Assembly (NCBI RefSeq): GCF_003614945.1
Contig: NZ_QYCZ01000001.1
Location: 1,196,001 to 1,260,000, forward strand
Length of the DNA stretch: 64,000 nt
From: Bergeyella cardium
GTDB taxonomy: Bacteria > Bacteroidota > Bacteroidia > Flavobacteriales > Weeksellaceae
Reading direction: 5' to 3'
Shown: positions 9,578-18,454 of the stretch, piece after piece
Layout of the letters: each line of letters opens with the position of its first letter
How positions within the stretch are numbered: the first letter of the stretch is position 1
Translations under genes and position numbers: made by a program
The notes under the pieces: generated by a model
Seen by the model: the letters and a program-made list of their open reading frames with translations, nothing else
Databases searched by the model: none
Told to the model about the DNA's origin: nothing

Positions 9578-9614
9578 ATAATTGCTTCACCTGCAAGGTG
9601 CGGCAGGCAATTAT
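9578..9614. repeat. solitary member of the intergenic hairpin family
   Basis: The inner palindrome CACCTGCAAGGTG (9588-9600) sits inside an outer inverted repeat ATAATTGC (9578-9585) / GCAATTAT (9607-9614). The flank GGCAGGCAATTA is the reverse complement of the linker TAATTGCCTGCC seen at 28549-28559. Confidence 0.6.
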
Positions 9615-9645
9615 TTCATTTTTACTTCCGATGCGGAGAGAAACG

Positions 9646-9678
9646 AAAAACCCCTTACAATACGAGTAAGGGATTTTT
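9646..9678 (-). terminator. terminator of the pyruvate dehydrogenase E2 gene
   Basis: The stem AAAAACCCCTTAC / GTAAGGGATTTTT (one C:A mismatch) lies 29 bases past the E2 stop, with T's following on the minus strand. Confidence 0.75.
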
Positions 9679-9706
9679 CATCTATAATTATAAATAACTT
9701 TGGGAA

Positions 9707-11284
9707 CTATCCTAATAAGAGCGTGAGAGGCTGCTCTAAGTAGGTTTTCAGCGTTTGAAGGAAAGCCGCCCCCGTAGCACCATCGATTACCCTGTGGTCG
9801 CAAGCGAGGGAGAGTTTCATCGTGTTTCCTACTACAATTTGCCCCCCTTTCACAACAGGCTTCTCTATAATCGCACCTACGGAAAGGATTGCAGCATTCG
9901 GCTGATTGATGATGGAAGTAAAGGTCTCGATGCCAAACATACCCAAGTTTGAGATGGAGAATGTAGAGCCTTCCATTTCATTAGCCTTAAGACCTTTGTT
10001 TTTAGCCCGAGAAGCCATATCTTTTACCCCAGCAGAAATCTGGTTGTAGTTCATAAAATCTGTATTTTTCAGCACAGGAACCACCAAGCCGTCTGGCACT
10101 GCCACCGCAACACCGATATTGATGCTTCCGTGGTGGATAATCTTATCGCCCGCCCAAGTAGAATTTACTTGCGGATGCTTGCGAAGTGCCATTGCCGTAG
10201 CCTTAATCACCATATCATTGAAGGAAATTTTGGTATCTGGAAGGGCATTGATTTCTTTTCTCGCTTTAATGGCATTATCCATATTGATTTCTACCATTAG
10301 GTAATAGTGAGGTGCGGAGTATTTAGACTCTGAAAGCCTCTTAGCGATGACATTTCTCATCTGAGAGTTTGGCGTTTCGGTAGTTTCTCCCGCTACGAAA
10401 TTCACCGCAACCTGTGCTGCTGGAGCTGCTTTAGCAGGTGCTTCGGAAGGAGTATAGTTCTCGATATCCCTTCTTACAATTCTACCATTTTCGCCTGTAC
10501 CTTTTAGAGTGCTGATGTCTATTCCTTTATCGGCAGCCATTTTTCTGGCTAATGGAGAGATGGCAATTCGCCCTCCTGAAACGCTTGCTTGCGCTGCTAC
10601 CTCCTGCACAGCCGGCTGAGAAGGAGCAGAAACAACCTCTTTCTTAGGTGCTGAAGCCTTGCCTCCACCAGAAATAATAGCAGAAACATCTGTACCCGCA
10701 GGGCCTATGATGGCTAATACCGTATCTACTGCTGCTGCACCGCCTTCTTCTACTCCTGTGTAGAGGAGGGTACCGTTAAATTCGGTTTCAAAATCCTGAA
10801 CGGCTTTATCGGTTTCAATCTCTGCTAAAATATCGCCTTCTTTTACGGTATCACCTACTTTGAAGTGCCATTTAGCCACTTTACCTTCGGTCATTGTATC
10901 TGAAAGGCGTGGCATATTGATCACCTCTACTCCTGCTGGAACTTCCACAGATACTTCTACGAACTCTTCAGTAGCTACAGGAGCTTCAGCTTTTGCCTCT
11001 GCAGGTGTAGAAACTCCTCCACCGATAAGAGATGAGATATCCTCACCCTGCTTACCGATAATCGCCAAGATGGAATCTACTGCTGCTGCACTCCCCTCTT
11101 CTACTCCTGTATAAAGGAGTACGCCGTTGAGTTCAGATTCAAAATCCTGAACGGCTTTATCGGTTTCAATCTCTGCTAAAATATCGCCTTCGCTTACAGA
11201 ATCTCCGACTTTTTTGTGCCATTTAGCCACTTTACCTTCGGTCATCGTATCCGAAAGGCGTGGCATTGTAATTACTTCTGCCAT
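9707..11284 (-). CDS. pdhC: pyruvate dehydrogenase complex E2 (dihydrolipoyllysine acetyltransferase), two lipoyl domains
   Basis: 525 residues. Two near-identical lipoyl domains have the lipoyl lysine in ETDKAV at K43 and near K160. A peripheral subunit-binding domain follows (about 240-275: SPLARKMAADKGID and GTGENGRIVRRDIE). The catalytic domain (about 300-525) ends with the DHRVIDGATGAAF signature whose His and Asp carry out acetyl transfer. Ala/Pro-rich linkers separate the domains. It forms the core of the complex that makes acetyl-CoA. The gene follows E1-alpha with a 77-base gap, so the two form an operon. Confidence 0.95.
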   Translation of the reverse strand: MAEVITMPRLSDTMTEGKVAKWHKKVGDSVSEGDILAEIETDKAVQDFESELNGVLLYTGVEEGSAAAVDSILAIIGKQGEDISSLIGGGVSTPAEAKAEAPVATEEFVEVSVEVPAGVEVINMPRLSDTMTEGKVAKWHFKVGDTVKEGDILAEIETDKAVQDFETEFNGTLLYTGVEEGGAAAVDTVLAIIGPAGTDVSAIISGGGKASAPKKEVVSAPSQPAVQEVAAQASVSGGRIAISPLARKMAADKGIDISTLKGTGENGRIVRRDIENYTPSEAPAKAAPAAQVAVNFVAGETTETPNSQMRNVIAKRLSESKYSAPHYYLMVEINMDNAIKARKEINALPDTKISFNDMVIKATAMALRKHPQVNSTWAGDKIIHHGSINIGVAVAVPDGLVVPVLKNTDFMNYNQISAGVKDMASRAKNKGLKANEMEGSTFSISNLGMFGIETFTSIINQPNAAILSVGAIIEKPVVKGGQIVVGNTMKLSLACDHRVIDGATGAAFLQTLKTYLEQPLTLLLG

Positions 11285-11361
11285 AATTTTTTTATTTCTT
11301 TTTTAAACATAGAAAAACCAAGAGTAAAAGTTTCTTGTACCTTGGTTTTTATTTGTAAATA

Positions 11362-12366
11362 TTAGTTATTTTCTACTTTATCAAGGAAAGGATAATCTTC
11401 CTGAGCATAGACATACTCGTAGATTTTTTCTTTGTCTGGGAATGGGGAGTTCTCCATAAACTCTACACATTCTTCTACGAAATTTTTTGATTTTTCATCA
11501 ATAGCTTCTAATTCTGTTTCGCTTGCCCAGCCATTAGCTAAAATCCTTGACTTCACGAGTTCGATAGGGTCTTGCTCTTTATACAAACCAACTTCTTCTT
11601 TGGTTCTGTAAGGCTCTGCATCAGACATAGAGTGCCCCCTGTATCTATAAGTTCGTGCTTCTATAAAGGTAGGACCATCACCTCTTCTTGCTCTTTCAAT
11701 AGCCTCGTAAGCGCCTTCGGCTACTTTCTCTGGATCCATAGCATCTATAGCGTAGCAAGGCATTTCATAGCCGAGACCGAGCTTATAGATATCCTCGTGG
11801 TTAGCAGTTCTTTTCACGGAAGTACCCATTGCATACTGGTTGTTCTCTACTACAAAAACCACTGGGAGTTTCCAGTTCATCGCCATATTGAAAGTCTCGT
11901 GCAAAGAGCCCTGGCGAGCGGCACCATCTCCAAAGAAACAGATATTTACTGCCTTTCTATCAAAGTATTTATCCGCAAAGGCAATACCCGCTCCCAAAGG
12001 AATCTGCCCCCCTACGATACCGTGCCCACCATAGAACCTGTGCTCTTTACTAAAAATGTGCATAGAACCACCCATACCGCCAGAAGTACCCGTAGCCTTA
12101 CCGCAAAGCTCTGCCATAATCCTCCTCGGATCTACGCCCATAGCCATAGGGTGTATGTGGCATCTGTAAGCGGTAATCATACTGTCTTTGGTCATATCCA
12201 TAGCGTGAACAAAACCCGCCGGGATAGCTTCCTGACCATTATACAAGTGTAAAAAACCTCTGATTTTTTGTTTTAGATAGAGAGAACGACATTTATCTTC
12301 AAATCGTCTCCACATTGTCATATCAGCATACCATTTCAGATATACTTCTTTAGAAAATTCCTTCAT
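11362..12366 (-). CDS. pdhA: pyruvate dehydrogenase E1 component, alpha subunit
   Basis: 334 residues, normal for a stand-alone E1-alpha. The thiamine diphosphate motif GDGAARQGSLHETFNMA begins near residue 147 and ends with VVENNQYAMGT. The phosphorylation-loop-like region YRYRGHSMSDAEPYR is near residue 265. It decarboxylates pyruvate together with E1-beta and passes the acetyl group to the E2 encoded downstream. No E1-beta gene lies beside it here; in Flavobacteriia it is often elsewhere. The promoter box is at 12387-12394. Confidence 0.95.
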   Translation of the reverse strand: MKEFSKEVYLKWYADMTMWRRFEDKCRSLYLKQKIRGFLHLYNGQEAIPAGFVHAMDMTKDSMITAYRCHIHPMAMGVDPRRIMAELCGKATGTSGGMGGSMHIFSKEHRFYGGHGIVGGQIPLGAGIAFADKYFDRKAVNICFFGDGAARQGSLHETFNMAMNWKLPVVFVVENNQYAMGTSVKRTANHEDIYKLGLGYEMPCYAIDAMDPEKVAEGAYEAIERARRGDGPTFIEARTYRYRGHSMSDAEPYRTKEEVGLYKEQDPIELVKSRILANGWASETELEAIDEKSKNFVEECVEFMENSPFPDKEKIYEYVYAQEDYPFLDKVENN

Positions 12367-12386
12367 AGTTTTTAGAAATTATGGCG

Positions 12387-12394
12387 CAAAAATA
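12387..12394 (-). promoter_or_regulatory. -7 box of pdhA-pdhC
   Basis: TATTTTTG on the minus strand, 20 bases upstream of the ATG at 12366. The -33 position reads TTTA. Confidence 0.55.
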
Positions 12395-12611
12395 TAAAAA
12401 GTATTTCGGTTATTAAAGATTATTTCATCTTTATTATCAATCTTATTTTTTCTACTCTTTTAATTTTTTATTAACCTATACCACAATTTAAGGCTCAGAG
12501 TTTTTTGGAGATAAAGATGATAGTATAATTAACAAAGAATAAATAATCACAAATCTAAAGATAAAGAAATGCCTCAAGGAGAGATATAATAAGTTTTAAG
12601 TAATAATCAAC

Positions 12612-12645
12612 AAAAGCAATTCTACTTTTTATAGAGTTGCTTTTT
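12612..12645 (-). terminator. terminator downstream of mntH
   Basis: A 13-bp stem (12612-12624 with 12632-12644, one G:T pair) lies just past the mntH stop. The rest of the 293-base gap to pdhA is AT-rich and I see no further gene in it. Confidence 0.7.
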
Positions 12646-12659
12646 AATTGTCTCTATTT

Positions 12660-13991
12660 TCACCCTCTCCCCCATTCTGCAATCGTTTCATAGAGAAGAT
12701 AAAGGTTGAGGAGGATAATAATGATAGAAATCACCCAAGCGAGGATTTTTATAGGAATTTTATTGACGAAAACACCCATTTTCAACTTATCATTAGTAAA
12801 AAGTACGAGTGGAACAACCGCAAAACTCAGCTGCATAGAGAGTATAACTTGGCTAAATACTAACAAATCAGCTGTTCCTTTTTCACCATAAGCTATGGTA
12901 ATGATAAGTGCGGGGATTACGGCTATCAGGCGTGTGATAAGCCTCCTGAGCCAAGGTTTCAGGCGTATGTTGAGAAAGCCTTCCATCACGATTTGCCCCG
13001 CAAGGGTACCCGTAAGCGTAGAATTTTGCCCCGATGCCAGTAGCGCCACTGCAAAAACTACGCTCGCAAGGCTGGTACCGAGTATAGGTGCCATTAGCTC
13101 GTGGGCATCGTAGATTTCTGCTACTTCGCGGTGACCAGAAGTATGAAAAATTGCTGCAGAAACAATCAATATCGCTGCATTAATAAAAAATGCGATAAAT
13201 AATGAGAGAGAGCTGTCCCAAGTTGCAAATTTTATCGCCTCTCGCTTGCCTTCCTCCGTTCTCTCGTAGTCTCTTGTCTGCACGATGCTGCTGTGTAGAT
13301 ACAGATTGTGGGGCATCACTGTAGCACCTAAAATCCCAATGGCAATATACAGCATTGATGGATTGGTTACCACCTCTGCCCTTGGTAAAAGTCCGCTCAA
13401 AATAGGAAATACATCAGGTTTGCTAATGATAATTTCATAGACAAAGCAGCTGAGGATAATGAGCATTAAAGCCCCTACGACGCTTTCCAGAAGTCGGAAG
13501 CCTCTCGCTTGCAGAAGGAGTATCAGAAGTACATCTGCTACTGTAATTACAATGCCCCAGCTTAGCGGAATGCCAAAAAGCAGGTTTAGGGCAATCGCCG
13601 AGCCCAGAACTTCAGCGAGGTCGCAGGCAGCAATCGCAATTTCACAGAGCACCCACAGAAAAAAATTCACACTCGGGCTGTGATGGTCTCTACACGCTTG
13701 TGCCAAGTCTCTCTCTGCCACTATTCCCAGCTTGAGAGACAAATGCTGGAGCAACATTGCAAAGAGATTAGAAATAAGCACTACCGAGAGCAGTGTATAA
13801 CCAAACTGGGAGCCTGCGGCAATGTCTGTAGCCCAATTTCCAGGATCCATATAGCCTACGGCAATCATCAATCCTGGACCTGCATAGGCAAGAAATTTGC
13901 GCCAAGTTTTCGTATTCTTTGGAATTCTCACAGAGGCGTGTACCTCAGGTAGCGAATGTTCGTTTTTCTCTCGTCTCCAAGCTCTTTTCAT
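12660..13991 (-). CDS. mntH: Nramp-family divalent metal (Mn2+/Fe2+) transporter
   Basis: 443 residues and about 11 membrane segments, the Nramp design. The helix-1 motif is GYMDPGNWATD (near residue 47). The helix-6 motif VMPHNLYLHSSIVQTRD carries the metal-coordinating Met-Pro-His. It imports Mn2+ or Fe2+ with protons at the inner membrane. The sequence just upstream holds a near-perfect inverted repeat resembling a DtxR/MntR box (14021-14036) and a TATATTTG box only five bases before the ATG, so the mRNA is probably leaderless or nearly so. It is transcribed alone. Confidence 0.93.
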   Translation of the reverse strand: MKRAWRREKNEHSLPEVHASVRIPKNTKTWRKFLAYAGPGLMIAVGYMDPGNWATDIAAGSQFGYTLLSVVLISNLFAMLLQHLSLKLGIVAERDLAQACRDHHSPSVNFFLWVLCEIAIAACDLAEVLGSAIALNLLFGIPLSWGIVITVADVLLILLLQARGFRLLESVVGALMLIILSCFVYEIIISKPDVFPILSGLLPRAEVVTNPSMLYIAIGILGATVMPHNLYLHSSIVQTRDYERTEEGKREAIKFATWDSSLSLFIAFFINAAILIVSAAIFHTSGHREVAEIYDAHELMAPILGTSLASVVFAVALLASGQNSTLTGTLAGQIVMEGFLNIRLKPWLRRLITRLIAVIPALIITIAYGEKGTADLLVFSQVILSMQLSFAVVPLVLFTNDKLKMGVFVNKIPIKILAWVISIIIILLNLYLLYETIAEWGRG

Positions 13992-13996
13992 AGGTG

Positions 13997-14004
13997 CAAA
14001 TATA
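13997..14004 (-). promoter_or_regulatory. -7 box of mntH
   Basis: TATATTTG on the minus strand ends five bases before the mntH start codon, which would place the transcription start at about the A of ATG. Confidence 0.55.
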
Positions 14005-14020
14005 CAAAAAACATTAGAGA

Positions 14021-14036
14021 GTTAGCTTAAACTAAC
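14021..14036. promoter_or_regulatory. putative DtxR/MntR-family operator for mntH
   Basis: GTTAGCTTAAACTAAC is an inverted repeat with one unmatched pair and resembles the DtxR-type box TTAGGTTAGCCTAA. It covers the expected -33 region of the mntH promoter, where a bound metalloregulator would block transcription. The regulator gene is not in the window. Confidence 0.55.
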
Positions 14037-14093
14037 AATGAGATATTATCTCTTTTTTAATTAGAATGATGAATGGATATTTAATCCTAAGAA

Positions 14094-14123
14094 AAAAGAG
14101 ACAATAAAAATATTGCCTCTTTT
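14094..14123 (-). terminator. terminator of the FadL-like porin gene
   Basis: The stem AAAAGAG.CAATA / TATTG.CTCTTTT with one mismatch has T's on the minus-strand side, 23 bases past the stop. Confidence 0.65.
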
Positions 14124-14145
14124 CAGTGTATAAGGGAGGAATGCC

Positions 14146-15549
14146 TTAAAACTTCCAACCTAAAGTAAAGGTTAGGATGTTTCTAATGTTTTTAACCTCA
14201 GATACAGCATAGTCTCCTGAGAAATTATTTGTAGTTTTTGTGGAGTAGTAGCCACTCTCTGCTGCATCATCGCCATAGAGAAAGAGGTTAGAGTACTTAG
14301 CATTGATGTGCTGGAAAGCAGCATCTATGTAGAAGGACTTAAAGTCGTATCCTAAACCCGCAGCAAGAGTAGTTCGCTCTCCACTGATAGGATTATTATA
14401 TCGGTTATCAGAAGTGCTTCCATTGGCATTAAAAGAAGTTACGAGCACATCCTTATGCTGTTTTGTAGCATAAGCATAGCCTCCTCTAAGCCTAAACTGA
14501 TGATATCTGTACTCTGCACCTACACGAAATTCCGATTGGTTTTTATTAAAATCTTTGTAATAATTCTCAAACTCGGTATCTACCCCCTTGCTTTGGGTAT
14601 CATATTTTGGACGGGTGAGACCTAAGGAGTAGTCTACATTCAGAGCAAAGTTTTTGCTTGGAACATAGGCAGCGCTTATCGTAGTTTTTAGTGGAGAGAT
14701 AAAGTTTCTGCTCTCGGAGTACTGTCTATCACTCTTTCCATCTTTTGAGTAGTATTGATATGTTCTATCTATCTTCCACCAAGTAGGAGACTCTACTGCA
14801 AGACCAAGACGAAACTCCTGAGAAATCTTTCCGATAATACCCAGATTCAGAGATGCACCAGAAGCCTCCTCAGCATAAGGAGTATATTGTTTGTTAAAGT
14901 ACTCTATTGTACCGTCAGAGACCTTTTTCCACGCAGAAGTATCATCTTGTTTAATGTCGGCAGAGTATAGATTTGCCGATACCCCTAAGTAGATTTTGTT
15001 TTCATAATTAGCTCCACCAGCGATGCTGATCTTGGAGAGATTTCCCGTCCTGTTATAAGCGTGCCCATTAAAACGATAAATAGGAGTGTTCGTATTATCT
15101 AACAATGCTATATTGGGATTAGCAGGGGTTTCTACATAGTTTTCAATAGACTTCGCTGAGTAATTAACCGCTAAATTGAAAAACTTAAAGCCCGACTGCT
15201 CATTTGTCTGAAATACAGAAACAGCACCTACCTGACCGAGATTGACCTTACTAAGACTGTATCCAAGAGCTGCACCGTGCATTCTGCTGGTGTTTTTACT
15301 ATTATCAATATTCAGAGATAGACTCAAATCATTGGTAATATAGACTCCGATACCTGCGGGGTTAGAATTCACACTGGAAATATCTCCTCCCAGAGCTCCT
15401 AATGCACCCGCCATAGCATTAGATTTAGATGTACCTGCTACCTGTATATCAGAATATACATCTGCTGCATTTTTTAGTACCGATATATCCTGAGCCTGCA
15501 CAAAATAGGAAGCTGCAACGCCCAGTACTGTTAAATACTTTCTTATCAT
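14146..15549 (-). CDS. FadL/OmpP1-like outer membrane transport protein
   Basis: 467 residues with a signal peptide (cut after YFVQA). The mature N-terminus has the family pattern AGTSKSNAMAGALGALGGDISSVNSNPAGIGVY, given here only as the span of residues 40-72. The rest is a beta-barrel with alternating hydrophobic strands and ends in the aromatic residue Phe (LTFTLGWKF), as barrel proteins do. FadL-type channels take up hydrophobic molecules across the outer membrane; in this phylum homologues are often labelled hemin receptor without proof. The gene lies 30 bases after a Tyr/Gly-rich lipoprotein gene and is probably co-transcribed with it. Confidence 0.82.
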   Translation of the reverse strand: MIRKYLTVLGVAASYFVQAQDISVLKNAADVYSDIQVAGTSKSNAMAGALGALGGDISSVNSNPAGIGVYITNDLSLSLNIDNSKNTSRMHGAALGYSLSKVNLGQVGAVSVFQTNEQSGFKFFNLAVNYSAKSIENYVETPANPNIALLDNTNTPIYRFNGHAYNRTGNLSKISIAGGANYENKIYLGVSANLYSADIKQDDTSAWKKVSDGTIEYFNKQYTPYAEEASGASLNLGIIGKISQEFRLGLAVESPTWWKIDRTYQYYSKDGKSDRQYSESRNFISPLKTTISAAYVPSKNFALNVDYSLGLTRPKYDTQSKGVDTEFENYYKDFNKNQSEFRVGAEYRYHQFRLRGGYAYATKQHKDVLVTSFNANGSTSDNRYNNPISGERTTLAAGLGYDFKSFYIDAAFQHINAKYSNLFLYGDDAAESGYYSTKTTNNFSGDYAVSEVKNIRNILTFTLGWKF

Positions 15550-15579
15550 TTCTATTAATTTTTTAAGTTTAATGTTTAA

Positions 15580-16590
15580 TTATCGTCTCATTCCACCTGT
15601 ACCACCAGTTCTAAGGCTACTTCCACTGCCGGAGTTCATATGAATCCCTCCTCCACTGGAGCCACTGCTGTTCATATTCGTATTTCTAAAGCCTCCATTA
15701 TCAAAGGAAGAGTTTCTCCTCATAGAATTGGTATTTGAATTATTCCTCATACCACCATTATACTGAGGTTCCTGTCTGTAATAGCCATTAGAAGATCGGT
15801 TATTGTTATAGTAACTACCCGTTCTGTATGAATCATCGGAATAATTTCTGTTAGAACCAGAATCCATTCGTATACCAGGATACTGTCTATTTGCAGGCTC
15901 AAAAACTCTGCTGTTAGAATAGCCACTTGTATTTACTCCGCTTGCTCGCCTTGGGTAATAATTATACCCTCTACCATAATAGTACGGATAATAATAACCA
16001 CCATAATAAAATGGGTCATAGTAGCCATAATAGCCTCCATAATATCTCCAAGGATAGTAGTATGGGCTGTAGTATCTGTTATAACCATACCACGGGCTTC
16101 CCCAGCCCCAACTGAAACCAAAATTCCAACCGCTCCAAGAGTCCCAACCCATATTCCAACCCCAAGGATAAGAATATCCATAATCCCAATAATAAGGAGA
16201 ATAGCTTCCCCAGCCCCAATATGGATTATAACTGTTGTAATTATAATAGTTGATTTGAGTACCTGTATAATCTCCCCAGTCGGAACTCGGTTTTTTATGA
16301 GAATATTTGGTTCTGTATCTGGATTTTGCTTCCTCTACATTTTCTTTATTCTTTTCTATAACTCCTTTCCCTGCATTGAAATCATAAGGCTCTCCTACTT
16401 TATTCCCAGAATCAGGATAGTAATCTTTTGGCAATGTATCCTTATTTGGGTCGTAGTACACTCCATCGGTTTCGGTATATCCTCCTGTATAGACTATACA
16501 AGATGTCATTAGAAGCGATGCAGAAAATGCCATTGTAGCCATTTTAAGCGCTCTAAACCCGAAAAAATTGTTGTAGATACCAGTTTTCAT
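15580..16590 (-). CDS. Tyr/Gly/Asn/Ser-rich lipoprotein, function unknown
   Basis: 336 residues. An N-terminal export signal ends in the lipobox LMTSC (Cys at residue 31), giving a lipid-anchored protein; the first 16 residues before MATMAFSASLL are unusually long, and the internal ATG at residue 17 is a possible alternative start. A charged stretch (about 55-95) precedes a long segment dominated by Tyr, Gly, Trp and Pro (about 110-220), then an Asn/Ser/Arg/Gly-rich tail. Such composition suggests a disordered or adhesive surface protein. Position directly before a FadL-like porin suggests a shared job in the outer membrane. I do not recognise a named family. Confidence 0.75.
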   Translation of the reverse strand: MKTGIYNNFFGFRALKMATMAFSASLLMTSCIVYTGGYTETDGVYYDPNKDTLPKDYYPDSGNKVGEPYDFNAGKGVIEKNKENVEEAKSRYRTKYSHKKPSSDWGDYTGTQINYYNYNSYNPYWGWGSYSPYYWDYGYSYPWGWNMGWDSWSGWNFGFSWGWGSPWYGYNRYYSPYYYPWRYYGGYYGYYDPFYYGGYYYPYYYGRGYNYYPRRASGVNTSGYSNSRVFEPANRQYPGIRMDSGSNRNYSDDSYRTGSYYNNNRSSNGYYRQEPQYNGGMRNNSNTNSMRRNSSFDNGGFRNTNMNSSGSSGGGIHMNSGSGSSLRTGGTGGMRR

Positions 16591-16613
16591 AACAAAAAAT
16601 TTTTAAATTTTAA

Positions 16614-16621
16614 TATATTTG
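16614..16621 (+). promoter_or_regulatory. possible -7 box for proS
   Basis: TATATTTG on the plus strand lies about 105 bases before the proS ATG, in the 135-base divergent gap. Confidence 0.4.
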
Positions 16622-16636
16622 CAATCGTTTTGAAAC

Positions 16637-16644
16637 CAAAACTA
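16637..16644 (-). promoter_or_regulatory. -7 box of the lipoprotein-porin operon
   Basis: TAGTTTTG on the minus strand, 46 bases before the ATG at 16590. It faces away from the proS box at 16614, so the two promoters overlap back to back. Confidence 0.45.
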
Positions 16645-16725
16645 TACCAATAGATTTTGAGAATCATAGTGTAAAAGTACGGTTTTTATTTTAGATTAAT
16701 GTTTAAAAAAAAGTTAAAACTATAA

Positions 16726-18201
16726 ATGGCAAAATTAACATCAAGAAATGAGGATTACAGCAAATGGTACAATGAGCTTGTAACCAAAGCCGATTTAGCA
16801 GAAAGCTCTGGTGTAAGGGGCTGTATGGTCATCAAACCCTACGGATATGCAATCTGGGAAAAAATGAGAGACGAAATGGATAGAAAGTTTAAGGAAACAG
16901 GGCATCAGAACGCTTACTTCCCGATTTTTGTACCCAAAAGCCTCTTTGAAGCTGAAGAAAAAAATGCTGAAGGCTTCGCAAAAGAATGCGCCGTAGTTAC
17001 CCACTATCGATTGAAAACCGACCCCGAGAATCCTCAAAAGCTCATCGTAGATCCAGAAGCTAAGTTAGAAGAAGAGCTTATCGTAAGACCCACTTCTGAA
17101 GCCATTATATGGAATACCTACAAGAGCTGGATACAATCCTACCGAGACCTCCCTATTCTCATCAACCAATGGGCAAATGTCGTTCGCTGGGAAATGCGTA
17201 CCCGACTCTTCCTCCGCACCGCTGAATTCCTCTGGCAGGAGGGGCACACTGCACACTCTACAAGAGAAGAAGCCGTAGAAGAAACCGAAAAAATGCTGGA
17301 AGTATATGCTGATTTCGCAGAAAACTTTATGGCAATTCCCGTAGTAAGAGGCGTTAAAACCCCAAGCGAAACTTTCGCGGGAGCAGAAAAAACCTATTGT
17401 ATAGAAGCCCTGATGCAAGATGGTAAGGCACTACAAGCAGGGACTTCCCACTTCCTCGCACAGAATTTCTCTAAAGCCTTTGATGTGAAATTTACCAATA
17501 AAGAAGGTAAGTTAGATTATGCTTGGGCAACCTCCTGGGGCACTTCCACAAGGCTAATGGGCGCACTTATTATGACCCACTCTGATGACCTCGGGCTGGT
17601 ACTCCCTCCCAACCTCGCACCGATACAGGTAGTCATCGTACCTATATTCAAAGGTGAAGAGCAGCTCGCACAAATCAGCGAACAAGCATTAAACATCGTG
17701 AGCAAACTCAAACAAAAAGGTATCTCTGTAAAGTTCGATGATGATACCCAAAACAAACCAGGATGGAAGTTCGCCGAATACGAACTCAAAGGAGTACCCA
17801 TACGCATCGCAATGGGAGCTCGAGACCTTGAAAATAAAACTGTAGAAATCGCCCGTAGAGATACCCTCACCAAAGAAACTCAACCCATAGACGGTATAGA
17901 AAACTATATAGAAAACCTCCTTAAAACCATTCAGCAGGATATCTACAACAAAGCCCTCAACTACCGAGATGAGCATATAACAAAAGTAGATACCTACGAA
18001 GAATTTAAACGAGTACTCGAAGAGAAAGGTGGCTTCATCTCTGCTCACTGGGACGGCACCGAAGAAGAAGAACAGCGAATAAAAGACGAAACAAAAGCAA
18101 CCATCCGCTGCATTCCTCTTGATAGCCAACCCGAAGAAGGCGTCTCCCTCATCACAGGAAAACCTTCCAAACAGAGAGTCCTCTTCGCCAAAGCCTACTA
18201 A
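16726..18201 (+). CDS. proS: prolyl-tRNA synthetase (short, archaeal/eukaryal-like type)
   Basis: 491 residues, lacking the bacterial editing insertion, so this is the short ProRS type common in Bacteroidota. Class II motifs are visible: motif 2 region [15 protein letters not shown] (near residue 165), RPTSEA (near 123), motif 3 region [17 protein letters not shown]. The anticodon-binding domain follows (about 300-400) and the protein ends in the tyrosine typical of this type (FAKAY). It charges tRNA-Pro in the cytoplasm. The C-terminal zinc-binding-like domain seems reduced. It is followed by a palindrome-repeat region instead of a simple terminator. Confidence 0.95.
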   Translation: MAKLTSRNEDYSKWYNELVTKADLAESSGVRGCMVIKPYGYAIWEKMRDEMDRKFKETGHQNAYFPIFVPKSLFEAEEKNAEGFAKECAVVTHYRLKTDPENPQKLIVDPEAKLEEELIVRPTSEAIIWNTYKSWIQSYRDLPILINQWANVVRWEMRTRLFLRTAEFLWQEGHTAHSTREEAVEETEKMLEVYADFAENFMAIPVVRGVKTPSETFAGAEKTYCIEALMQDGKALQAGTSHFLAQNFSKAFDVKFTNKEGKLDYAWATSWGTSTRLMGALIMTHSDDLGLVLPPNLAPIQVVIVPIFKGEEQLAQISEQALNIVSKLKQKGISVKFDDDTQNKPGWKFAEYELKGVPIRIAMGARDLENKTVEIARRDTLTKETQPIDGIENYIENLLKTIQQDIYNKALNYRDEHITKVDTYEEFKRVLEEKGGFISAHWDGTEEEEQRIKDETKATIRCIPLDSQPEEGVSLITGKPSKQRVLFAKAY

Positions 18202-18270
18202 TACAGCATAGCCGGTGAGGCACAGCTACCAGCTGACGGACTTAGCCACAGTGTGGTAGGCAATTATTCT
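18202..18270. repeat. degenerate hairpin units after proS
   Basis: Read on the minus strand this stretch contains TTGCCTACCACACTGTGGC followed by TAAGT and, further on, GCCTCACCGGCTA. Both are shared with the hairpin array at 28393-28590. CAGCTACCAGCTG is a further small palindrome. Confidence 0.6.
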
Positions 18271-18432
18271 GTCGTCATATGACGACGGTATAGTTTTGTG
18301 CCAAAAAGTCCTGTCGGCACGCCCCGACGGTATAATCTTCTGCCAAAAAATCCTATCGTCATATGACGACGGCATAGTTTTGTGCCAAAAAGTCCTGTCG
18401 GCACGCCCCGACGGCATAGTTTACTACCTAAA
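18271..18432. repeat. tandem palindrome array, four 42-bp units
   Basis: Units start at 18271, 18313, 18355 and 18397. Each has a 16-nt core plus a 26-nt spacer containing TTTTGTGCCAAAA or a variant, itself an inverted repeat. The cores alternate between GTCGTCATATGACGAC, a perfect palindrome (units 1 and 3, first base A in unit 3), and GTCGGCACGCCCCGAC, with a GTCGG/CCGAC stem (units 2 and 4). The core-to-spacer palindrome spacing is about 21 bp, half the unit. It lies between the convergent genes proS and the HsdR_N gene. Confidence 0.85.
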
Positions 18433-18454
18433 TTGCCCCGTCGGGGTACTTATC

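Noticed and set aside
18226-18417. Minus-strand frame with a 14-residue repeated peptide
   Set aside because: The peptide repeat is the direct result of the 42-bp DNA period. The frame starts and ends within the array and has no promoter or family resemblance.
18271-18432. Possible CRISPR array
   Set aside because: Units are only 42 bp, the parts between the palindromes are conserved instead of unique, there are just four units and no cas gene is in the window.
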